Shown here in pieces: positions 1-5,612 of a stretch of 7,544 nucleotides of DNA. Under the pieces are notes generated by a model. It was not told the origin of the DNA and made no database searches. It saw only the letters and a program-made list of their open reading frames with translations. Numbering within the stretch: position 1 is the first letter of the stretch; each line of letters opens with the position of its first letter. This DNA comes from Deltaproteobacteria bacterium (GTDB lineage Bacteria; Bdellovibrionota_C; UBA2361; SZUA-149; JAITKM01): assembly GCA_031278395.1 (NCBI GenBank), contig JAITKM010000044.1, positions 1 through 7,544 on the forward strand, in the 5' to 3' direction. A program made the position numbers and the translations under genes.

Positions 1-112
1 ATGTTTTTGTTATGATTTTCTGATTGAAAAAAAATGCTCTAAATCTTACTTCATCGTTTCAATTTTTTAAAAGTTCCCACCGAAACTTATGATTAAAAGT
101 AACCCTGCACCA

Positions 113-261
113 GGGGAACAGATTTTTGTATTTTAATAGTAAAACTATCCTCAAAATACCTGTTGCAACCTAGCTTTTCTATAATTTCACAGATATTTGA
201 CACAATTTAAGCAATGATTGATTATCACAGGAATTTTGGAGGTTCTAGAACCCTAGACAAG
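113..261 (+). repeat. Left copy of a dispersed direct repeat flanking the gene block
   Basis: This 149-bp segment recurs in the same orientation at 7233-7410. Both copies begin with GGGGAACAG and end with CTAGAACCCTAGACAAG. They share an exact core, CCTCAAAATACCTGTTG (149-165 here), followed by a conserved AACCTAGCTTTTCTA. This copy lacks a 20-bp insertion near the left end and an 11-bp tandem duplication that the right copy has. Near its right end it carries the perfect palindrome GGTTCTAGAACC (241-252). Just past its end the short unit GACAAGA is iterated. The GTTCCC at about 74-79 is complementary to GGGAAC at 114-119, so the left boundary could lie further out, as in a MITE-like element. 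Copy number in the genome is unknown. Confidence 0.85.
197..242 (+). promoter_or_regulatory. Possible outward promoter and GGAGG motif inside the left repeat
   Basis: A perfect TTGACA lies at 197-202. It is followed after 17 bp by GATTAT (220-225, 4 of 6 matches to TATAAT), and then GGAGG at 238-242. The right repeat keeps TTGACA (7336-7341) and GGAGG (7388-7392), although its -10 region is altered by a small duplication. Transcription from here would run rightward, antisense to the glycosyltransferase remnant. No start codon sits at a normal distance after GGAGG, so a translated product is not supported. Confidence 0.3.
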
Positions 262-571
262 AGACAAGAGACAAAGCCAAAGACGCCTCTTGATCGATAA
301 TTTTTTTTGCTTCAACTCTATTGGAAACTGACATCAGATACGTAACCACCCTCAACAGATAATACGGAAGTATACTTTTAGTAATATCAGCTGCGTTTAC
401 AACACCAATCATCTGCTCGTGTTTTATCAAGATATTACACCACTCTTCTACTGCAATTTCTAAATCATTAGGCAACGCTTGAGAATTATCATTGCATAAT
501 AATCTTATAGCTTCTTTTTTACACTTAAGAAGCTGCTCTTTGGAAACATAATTATTTAAATTAAAAAAACT
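245..571 (-). pseudogene. Detached C-terminal part of the GT81-like glycosyltransferase
   Basis: Directly after the stop codon of the upstream glycosyltransferase (572-574), the same frame stays open for 108 codons until a TAG at 245-247. The first residues read SFFNLNNYVSKEQLLK. The later W-C-N-I-L and the Pro-Tyr-Tyr-Leu-Leu-Arg-Val segment resemble the C-terminal helical region that follows the catalytic domain in GpgS/MpgS-like glycosyltransferases (W..(I/V)L, then L.PLY..R). The last residues (about SLALSLVSCLGF) are encoded by the GACAAGA-rich junction and the left repeat, so the native C-terminus appears to have been cut off by the repeat. The only start in frame before the conserved part is a TTG at 475 without a Shine-Dalgarno sequence. 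I read this as the severed end of one gene, not an independent small protein. Confidence 0.7.
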
Positions 572-1327
572 TTACTCATCAGCAATTATATCAAAATCTG
601 ATAAAAATACTTTTCTCTTATTACTGTTAAATAACTGGGCAGACGTTTCATAATAACTAGTCGCCTCACCAGAGAATATTTTTATCATCTTATCAAAACT
701 TGGCTTATGGCATTTAGCTTCAAGTTTCACTTCTGACACTTTTAAGCTATTATATAAGGCTTGTAAGGTTAGAAAAATATCTATCCCATATTCAAAACAA
801 AATTTGTGCCACACTGCTTTACTCATTAAAAAATCAAGCATTTTATGCGATAAACCAAAATCACCCGCTATTGGTTGTCTTGGAGCATTACCGTTTGTAT
901 GAGCATACAACAAAGGATAAAAGAAATGGTTAGTAGCGTTCCCCTCTTGGAAATTTCTTGCATATACAGGGATGATATAATCATTATTTTTCTTAAGTGA
1001 TTGATAGAAGCTACTTAGCCAGTTGGTGGAAAAAGAGGTTATATCGCCATCTATAAGCATTAATCCTTCAATATTATCTAGCGAAACAGCTTCTTTAATA
1101 ATTGAATAAATATTTCGGCCCTTGCCGTCCTCTTTATTAATAATTGAAATCTTCTTGCATCTAGTTCCTGTTTCTAAAAACATCTTAGAGGTGAAGTCTT
1201 CGCTACTGCTATCAGCATTAATAATAAATATATCAATTCCCAACTCTTGTGCAGCAGCGTCAATCTTTGCAGTTAAATCAGCTATATTGTCTGCTTCGTT
1301 TAATGTCGGAATTCCTACTACTAGCAT
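572..1327 (-). CDS. GT2/GT81-like glycosyltransferase, truncated by an in-frame stop
   Basis: This 251-residue protein has the GT-A fold signatures of the glucosyl- or mannosyl-3-phosphoglycerate synthase type. They are an N-terminal IPTLNEADN (about 6-14), NADSSSED (38-45), a GKG nucleotide-binding turn (68-70), the metal-binding D-G-D (93-95), a QPIAGDFGLS acceptor-loop motif (151-160), YGIDI (180-184) and a His (207) where GpgS enzymes place a metal ligand. The ATG at 1327 is chosen because GGAGG lies 6 nt upstream. The start lies inside the end of the kinase gene (50-bp overlap), suggesting translational coupling. Family members run to roughly 300-390 residues. Here TAA at 572-574 ends the frame early, while the same frame continues with family-like sequence to 245. 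The catalytic domain is complete, so activity cannot be excluded. The sugar donor and acceptor are unknown; a glycerate or phosphoglycerate acceptor is only a family-based guess. Confidence 0.8.
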   Translation of the reverse strand: MLVVGIPTLNEADNIADLTAKIDAAAQELGIDIFIINADSSSEDFTSKMFLETGTRCKKISIINKEDGKGRNIYSIIKEAVSLDNIEGLMLIDGDITSFSTNWLSSFYQSLKKNNDYIIPVYARNFQEGNATNHFFYPLLYAHTNGNAPRQPIAGDFGLSHKMLDFLMSKAVWHKFCFEYGIDIFLTLQALYNSLKVSEVKLEAKCHKPSFDKMIKIFSGEATSYYETSAQLFNSNKRKVFLSDFDIIADE

Positions 1328-2294
1328 TAATTGCCTCCAAAAAAGTTTTTACAATTAATTCAACATTACTGCCAAAAAGCTCAATAACTTTATTCTTTAT
1401 AAATGCCTTAACCATCTCGTCTCTAATAGCAAAATTAATTTTTGTATTAATAAGTGGCAAAGATCCAAAATAATTCCCGACATCATCTTGAAAAGGTGTC
1501 GTTTGGGCACTTACAAGACGCCCCAGCCTTTCATGCAAAATTAAATTTTGCTGTATTCCACTCCAGTATTGGGAAATTATTTCATCTTGAAACGGATCAA
1601 TCCTGATATTAAAAACGCCGCCTAATACTGTTTCTTCGCAATGCGTCTCAATTCCTAAAGCGCCTGGCAAGATTTTTGCTTTATTGTCCCATGATGTAAC
1701 ACGTGGTTTATCTGCTACATCAATACCAATATTACCTAGATATTTACTTGCCTTAAGCGCTGTTTTTCGCACATCAAACCAACAGCTGCCCTCACGAGTT
1801 GATAATATTCCATTATTATTTATTACTCTAACTTGGTCGTTTCCAATTAATTTAAATCCACACTCTTTACAAAGATATATAGTAAGAGTTGTTTTGCCAG
1901 CTCCTTTTTCACCTAACAACAAATATGACTTACCGGTTTTTTCTAAAAAAACAGCTGCAGAATGTATTATTAAACTACATGATTTATTAACCGACAAACA
2001 TTCAGCAATATAGCTAGCAATATAATACAATGACCGACCAGATTTGAATTGTTCCTCGTTGCCATAAATAAATATTTCTTGGTGCATTTCATTGTAGGCA
2101 ATTAATTCATCTTTATCTGCAATAAAAAATATTGTTGCATCAATAAACTTATCACAAGTTTGCCCCTCAATTTTTAGAGCAAATGTATTGAGTGCTAATT
2201 TTGTGTTGGCAATAATGACATCAGGCTGTATGCAATTCTGAAGCATTAGTTTAATATTTACGTTATAAAAATTAAGAATACATGAGTTCGACAT
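1278..2294 (-). CDS. HPr-kinase-like P-loop protein (HprK C-terminal-domain family)
   Basis: This 338-residue protein has a P-loop, G-E-K-G-A-G-K-T (about 128-135), in the context HSAAVFLEKTGKSYLLLGEKG. It is followed by GFKLIGNDQV (146-155). This matches the layout of the HPr(Ser) kinase catalytic domain (HSS(A)V, G.(S/K)G.GK(S/T)TL, LI.DD). The roughly 110 N-terminal residues have no motif I recognise. Relatives outside sugar regulation include stand-alone HprK-like kinases in peptide and metabolite clusters; phosphorylation of a serine or other hydroxyl is therefore possible, and the substrate cannot be read from sequence. The second Asp of the usual D-D pair is Gln here (N-D-Q). The gene begins 43 bp after the metK stop with no clear Shine-Dalgarno, and its end overlaps the glycosyltransferase start. 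It is probably co-transcribed with both neighbours. Confidence 0.7.
   Translation of the reverse strand: MSNSCILNFYNVNIKLMLQNCIQPDVIIANTKLALNTFALKIEGQTCDKFIDATIFFIADKDELIAYNEMHQEIFIYGNEEQFKSGRSLYYIASYIAECLSVNKSCSLIIHSAAVFLEKTGKSYLLLGEKGAGKTTLTIYLCKECGFKLIGNDQVRVINNNGILSTREGSCWFDVRKTALKASKYLGNIGIDVADKPRVTSWDNKAKILPGALGIETHCEETVLGGVFNIRIDPFQDEIISQYWSGIQQNLILHERLGRLVSAQTTPFQDDVGNYFGSLPLINTKINFAIRDEMVKAFIKNKVIELFGSNVELIVKTFLEAINASSRNSDIKRSRQYS
1334..1338 (-). promoter_or_regulatory. Shine-Dalgarno of the glycosyltransferase
   Basis: GGAGG on the minus strand (CCTCC on plus) lies 6 nt before the ATG at 1327 and inside the 3' coding part of the kinase gene. It fixes the glycosyltransferase start despite the 50-bp overlap. 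Confidence 0.7.
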
Positions 2295-2337
2295 AACGAA
2301 TTACGCCAATTATTAAACTTATCACCTAATTAACTGC

Positions 2338-3579
2338 TTATATATTAATTCTTGGAACAAAGTATTTTTTATTTATTATTTCCAGTGTAATTTTTCGACC
2401 TAACGCCAACACCTCTTCAACGATATTATTTACAATCTTTTGATCAACACGATTATTAGTTGATACAATAATATTAGACGGATTGAATATCTCATCACCC
2501 ATGTTTGATTGTATCAAAACTTGATTAGGAGAGGCTGTTTTTTGAAATATTTCTTTTGCAATTACATCAGCCATATAGCTAAATATCTTTCCTGCAAAAT
2601 AAGTAGGATTTTTACCATGTGGGGCTTCCATGCTATTCGGGCGAAAACTAGAAATAATGCCATGAGTTTTATTGCCTCGCCCGACAGCTCCCTCTTCGCC
2701 AAAATCTGTACAAGAACCGCCTGTCACTAAATATGGCACTGGATTTTTACATAATGTTTGGGGCGTAACTATTAACTCAATATCGTAATCTTGATATTTT
2801 GAATTTACGTAATTTTTTAGTTGTTCTCGAAGCAATGCTTCTCTTGCAAAATACTCTTCTGCGTCTCTTGTTTCGGTGGCTATTTGCGGGACTGTTAGAG
2901 TCGCAAATATCTTCCCCTCCTTTCTAACAACCATAGATTTTATATCCTGACCAAATTCGCTAAATTTGGGATACAACAATCCTTCGTTATTTGTTGAATA
3001 AAAATAATCTTCAAGGTCTAATGCCAATCTTTCGCACACAGTCAAGGGATAATAACTAACCATCATAACTGTATCGTTAGCAGTAGGAGTATGATTGTAT
3101 TCTGGTAAATCTGCAATGCTTTCCGGCGTAAACCAATTATCCCTTGTGCTGTTTGAACTAGTTATTGATTCACATATAAATTGCTTTGGATCGTCTATGT
3201 CTAAATGAGGCAACAATCGTTTTAAATATCTTCTTGCGGCATTAGATTGTATGTCATAAATTGGAATACTTTGTGTACCAAAGTTTTTTGAGCCACGCCC
3301 CATAAAAATTAATTTAATTGGCTGAGAAAATTTTCCACCACAAAATAACTGCTTACACATCCCACCAATTAACATAGCTTTATCGAAGTTATGGTGAGGG
3401 ATACAGCCAAATTGATTTAAGCAATATTGTGCATACTCTATTTCTGCAGTTTCTACTAAGCCATCAACTAGCGTGTCAGGATGTCCCAGCCCTTTTCTCT
3501 CTACGGACTCATATTTTAAATTATCTGGCGTAATTAGCTCTTCAATAATTGTTACTTTATTTTTTGAATTTATAAGCAT
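2338..3579 (-). CDS. Archaeal-type methionine adenosyltransferase (S-adenosylmethionine synthetase)
   Basis: This 413-residue protein belongs to the archaeal MAT family (Pfam AdoMet_Synthase, distinct from classical bacterial MetK), which makes S-adenosylmethionine from ATP and methionine. Visible signatures are VERKGLGHPDTL (26-37), a GG-containing metal/phosphate segment (72-83), MGRGSKNFG (93-101), TANDT (166-170) and a long C-terminal block near 287-333 containing GRGNKTHGI, RPNSMEAPHGKNP and the final GKIF. Length is normal for the family. The sequence diverges from the archaeal consensus: after ANDT it reads VMMVSYYPL, where archaea have SFGVGYAPL. It may therefore be a specialised paralogue. 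The ATG at 3579 follows AAAGGCG. The gene lies 86 bp downstream of cofE, beyond an intrinsic terminator, and 43 bp before the kinase. No classical metK is in this window, so I cannot say whether this is the housekeeping enzyme. Confidence 0.88.
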   Translation of the reverse strand: MLINSKNKVTIIEELITPDNLKYESVERKGLGHPDTLVDGLVETAEIEYAQYCLNQFGCIPHHNFDKAMLIGGMCKQLFCGGKFSQPIKLIFMGRGSKNFGTQSIPIYDIQSNAARRYLKRLLPHLDIDDPKQFICESITSSNSTRDNWFTPESIADLPEYNHTPTANDTVMMVSYYPLTVCERLALDLEDYFYSTNNEGLLYPKFSEFGQDIKSMVVRKEGKIFATLTVPQIATETRDAEEYFAREALLREQLKNYVNSKYQDYDIELIVTPQTLCKNPVPYLVTGGSCTDFGEEGAVGRGNKTHGIISSFRPNSMEAPHGKNPTYFAGKIFSYMADVIAKEIFQKTASPNQVLIQSNMGDEIFNPSNIIVSTNNRVDQKIVNNIVEEVLALGRKITLEIINKKYFVPRINI

Positions 3580-3583
3580 AATT

Positions 3584-3590
3584 CGCCTTT
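3584..3590 (-). promoter_or_regulatory. metK-like gene ribosome binding site, able to pair with the upstream terminator arm
   Basis: AAAGGCG lies 4 nt before the ATG at 3579. The nine bases AAAGGCGAA (3583-3591 on minus) are perfectly complementary to TTCGCCTTT in the 3' arm and U-tract of the terminator at 3606-3634. The arm can thus pair either with its own 5' arm (terminator) or with this site (blocked ribosome binding). The complementarity is seen directly; regulation is inferred. Confidence 0.5.
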
Positions 3591-3605
3591 AAAAATTTTT
3601 TTTTT

Positions 3606-3634
3606 AAAAAAAGGCGAAAGCAGTTGCTTTCGCC
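3606..3634 (-). terminator. Intrinsic terminator after the cofE-like gene
   Basis: On the minus strand the sequence is GGCGAAAGC, a 4-nt loop (AACT), then GCTTTCGCC, a perfect 9-bp stem (3613-3634). It is followed by seven U residues (A run at 3606-3612 on plus). The hairpin begins 31 nt after the cofE stop. It separates cofE from the metK-like gene, so downstream genes need read-through, attenuation or their own promoter. Confidence 0.88.
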
Positions 3635-3636
3635 AA

Positions 3637-3667
3637 AGGTTATTGTAAAAACCTTATTAAATAACCT
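3637..3667 (-). other. Second hairpin overlapping the cofE stop codon
   Basis: AGGTTATT, a 15-nt loop and AATAACCT form a perfect 8-bp stem. It covers two of the three bases of the cofE TAG (3666-3668) and ends two bases before the terminator stem. It may assist termination or protect the mRNA 3' end. An alternative short GGTT/AACC pairing exists in the same stretch. Confidence 0.5.
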
Positions 3668-4451
3668 ACTTTTGCTTTGCACATAATTCATGCACATTAA
3701 TTTTTTGTGCACCAATACCGTAACGCAACGCTTCTGTAACTGTTGCTTGCTCGTCAAAATCAAAGTGTAATCCTCTGACTCTAACCACAGGCTTATTAGT
3801 TCCACGTTGCCCCATAATTAATCCAACAGCAGCCGCACACATATCACACAAAGACTCTTCAGCAACTCTTTCATCACCTGTTTCTTTGTTGATTGTTTTG
3901 GTTATGCGAACTGGTGGCACGCCATACAAACCAATCGCAACCTGAATTGCGCCTGTTTTGTCAGGCTGTCCCTCGCTATCAGTAATTATTACACCGACCT
4001 TAACGTTAAACGTATTGAACAACGCTTGCCCTATCTTCTTCGCACTTAGATCAGTATTCTCTGGCAACAACAAAACGCTATGAGAATCGACCTTGTCTAT
4101 CCCCGCGCTAGTAAGACGCTGCCCATTTGGCAACCAAGCACCAATCCAATTCTCGCCCAACTCTAATCGACTACCACTTTGATCAGTAGTTTCATTAATA
4201 ATAAGCTGAATTACACGAGCATCTTTTCTTTTAACTCTCTCGTGCAATCTTAGTGCTAGTTCGCATGGAACAATCGTATCCAAATTTACCAGTCTGTTTT
4301 CGGCAGTAGAAACGACCTTTGATGCAACGCACAAAATGTCACCATCTTGCAAATCAAACCTCTTTTCTACTATCTGCGAAACAATAATCTGTGCAAGGTC
4401 ATCGCCCAGATTAACAATTGGGAAATTCGGAATTTCCTCTAATAAAAGCAT
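3666..4451 (-). CDS. CofE/COG1478-family gamma-glutamyl ligase (coenzyme F420:L-glutamate ligase-like)
   Basis: This 261-residue protein is about the length of stand-alone CofE. Family enzymes are GTP-dependent and add gamma-linked glutamate to F420-0. Visible features are NLGDDLAQIIV (14-24), LQDGDILCVASKVVSTAENRLV (34-55), SAGID (115-119, with the Asp expected to bind metal), LLLPENTD (127-134), VGVIITDS (152-159), the VAIG segment (171-174), GQRG (214-217) and PVVRVRG (221-227). The usual DT-F-GRPWR stretch after the second Asp reads D-S-E-G-Q-P-D-K-T-G, losing the Arg-Trp-Arg pattern. This hints at a different acceptor. From memory, COG1478 members have been proposed to replace folylpolyglutamate synthase in some bacteria such as chlamydiae, and no other F420 gene is present here. 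The start at 4451 is supported by AAAGGAGG 5 nt upstream. The gene ends at its own terminator. Confidence 0.82.
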   Translation of the reverse strand: MLLLEEIPNFPIVNLGDDLAQIIVSQIVEKRFDLQDGDILCVASKVVSTAENRLVNLDTIVPCELALRLHERVKRKDARVIQLIINETTDQSGSRLELGENWIGAWLPNGQRLTSAGIDKVDSHSVLLLPENTDLSAKKIGQALFNTFNVKVGVIITDSEGQPDKTGAIQVAIGLYGVPPVRITKTINKETGDERVAEESLCDMCAAAVGLIMGQRGTNKPVVRVRGLHFDFDEQATVTEALRYGIGAQKINVHELCAKQK

Positions 4452-4456
4452 TTAAA

Positions 4457-4464
4457 CCTCCTTT
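4457..4464 (-). promoter_or_regulatory. Strong Shine-Dalgarno of the cofE-like gene
   Basis: AAAGGAGG on the minus strand lies 5 nt before the ATG at 4451. It is the best ribosome binding site in the window and fixes this start. Confidence 0.85.
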
Positions 4465-4476
4465 CGTAGGGTTATC

Positions 4477-4497
4477 AAAAAAAAAAAAAAAAAAAAA
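4477..4497 (+). repeat. 21-base homopolymer: A(21) on plus, T(21) in the cofE leader
   Basis: An uninterrupted run of 21 A residues on plus. On the transcribed strand it becomes U(21), 12 nt upstream of the cofE Shine-Dalgarno and between the aroE end and the cofE start. No stable GC-rich stem precedes it in the aroE-to-cofE direction, so I do not call it a terminator. Runs of this length slip during replication and sequencing, so the exact length is uncertain. Confidence 0.9.
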
Positions 4498-4533
4498 TAT
4501 GAAGTATCGCGTAACAAATTATTGCTATTTGCT

Positions 4534-4539
4534 ATTATA
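4534..4539 (-). promoter_or_regulatory. Possible -10 box of the cofE-like gene
   Basis: A perfect TATAAT on the minus strand lies about 83 bp upstream of the cofE start. No good -35 hexamer lies at 16-18 bp. If used, the leader of roughly 75 nt would include the U(21) tract. Confidence 0.3.
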
Positions 4540-4561
4540 ATACTGCCATGCAAAACCATTA

Positions 4562-5495
4562 CTATAACTTCATACGCTTATTAATCGTAATTTCTAATTC
4601 ATTATGAAGCTCTAATAATATCTTTTCTGTCGGCTGAACTTCGCAGTCTAGCCATAAAGATAAAGCATTTATTCCTTGATAAATCATTAACCACAAACCA
4701 TCTATTGTAGTTGCACCTTTATCTTTAAAATAATTTAATAGACTTGTATGCACAGGATTAAAGACAAAATCAAAAAATATTTTTTTAGATACATCTAACC
4801 CACATATTAAATCTGTATCAAATGGAGTAAAACTAGGCATTCCAAGCATTCCCGCTGAAGTTGCATTAATAATTATAGTTGAGTCATCTATAGCCTCTAA
4901 CATCCTGTCATATGAAACAAAATGAAGCTCGCTTATATTCTGTGATGATAGTATAAGATTTTCAGTATTTTGACTTTTTAATGGTTTATCACGATAAACA
5001 ATATAGATTTTTTTCGCAGCTAATTTCCTGGCTGCGAAAATAGCTGCACGACATGCTCCACCTGTCCCAAAAACACAAAAACTATCTTTATTATTTATCT
5101 TTATTATTATTTACTAATAACTGATATATACCACACCAATCCGTATTATAGCCGCATAAGCGATTATGGTCATTTTTTATTGTGTTTACAGCCCCAACTG
5201 CCTTAGCTGTTGAATTAATTCTATCTAACAATTTTAAAACTGAAATTTTATAAGGTAATGTTATATTAAAACCAGAGTAATTTTCTTTTACTAACTCTCT
5301 TAATTTATATCCCAGCAAATCTTCTTGAATGTTTATTTTTACATGCTGATAATCAAATGGTAATCCAAATAATTCGACCATTCTACTAAACATAATATCA
5401 GAAATACTATGTTCTGTTGGATTACCAATAAGTGCAGAATATTTTTTACTTTTTAGATAATTTAATTCTTTTGTATTACTAAACTCTTCAAGCAT
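4562..5495 (-). pseudogene. aroE: Shikimate 5-dehydrogenase, frameshifted by a 13-bp duplication
   Basis: AroE reduces 3-dehydroshikimate to shikimate with NADPH. Its signatures appear in order across two frames. The first frame (to the stop at 5091) has YSALIGNPTEHSIS (shikimate-binding Ser pair), GFNITLPYK with the catalytic Lys, AVGAVNT and GYNTDWCG. The second frame (entered at about 5083-5095) has the dinucleotide-fold FGTGGACRAA, INATSAGM, DFVFNP and a C-terminal DGLWLMIYQG. Each expected motif is present, so only the frame is broken. Removing one copy of the 13-bp duplication gives a continuous gene of about 306 codons, close to family length. I choose the ATG at 5495 because its product starts shortly before the conserved N-terminus; a GTG at 5555 would add 20 hydrophobic residues. 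Neither has a clear Shine-Dalgarno. This is either a recent pseudogene, a slippage-reversible allele or a sequencing error. Confidence 0.9.
5083..5108 (-). repeat. Perfect 13-bp tandem duplication inside aroE
   Basis: TATCTTTATTATT occurs twice back to back on plus, at 5083-5095 and 5096-5108. On the coding strand the unit is AATAATAAAGATA. Thirteen is not a multiple of three, so the extra copy shifts the frame and creates the early TAA. With a single copy the reading is N-N-N-K-D-S-F-C-V-F-G-T-G-G, joining both halves. Confidence 0.95.
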
Positions 5496-5514
5496 AATGA
5501 TGGTTACTACAAAT

Positions 5515-5520
5515 ATTATA
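5515..5520 (-). promoter_or_regulatory. Possible -10 box of aroE
   Basis: TATAAT on the minus strand lies 19 bp upstream of the ATG at 5495. The hexamer 17 bp further upstream (TTTCTT) is a poor -35 match, so this is tentative. If correct, the leader is about 12 nt and the GTG start at 5555 lies outside the transcript. Confidence 0.3.
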
Positions 5521-5612
5521 AAAAACTTTTTTAAGCTAAGAAACACAGAGCGCACAACACATGACCAATAATCAAAATTTAATTACGGTTTTTCATTTTA
5601 AAACAAATTAGA

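Noticed and set aside
1-112. Minus-strand peptide ending in RVTFNHKFRWELLKN continuing out of the repeat
   Set aside because: It is short, start-less and unsupported by the right repeat copy, whose corresponding frame differs.
1684-2013. Plus-strand 109-codon frame
   Set aside because: It is antisense to the kinase gene, whose motifs are clear on the minus strand. There is no family signature or Shine-Dalgarno.
3580-3665. SAM riboswitch ahead of the SAM synthetase gene
   Set aside because: The leader is short and contains only terminator-type hairpins; no conserved SAM-riboswitch core is visible.
3557-3805. Minus-strand 82-codon frame across the cofE end and terminator
   Set aside because: It overlaps cofE in another frame, crosses the terminator and lacks any motif.
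5496-5555. Upstream GTG start giving aroE a hydrophobic N-terminal leader
   Set aside because: AroE is cytosolic, and the extra 20 residues precede the conserved start of the family. A -10-like TATAAT lies inside this segment.
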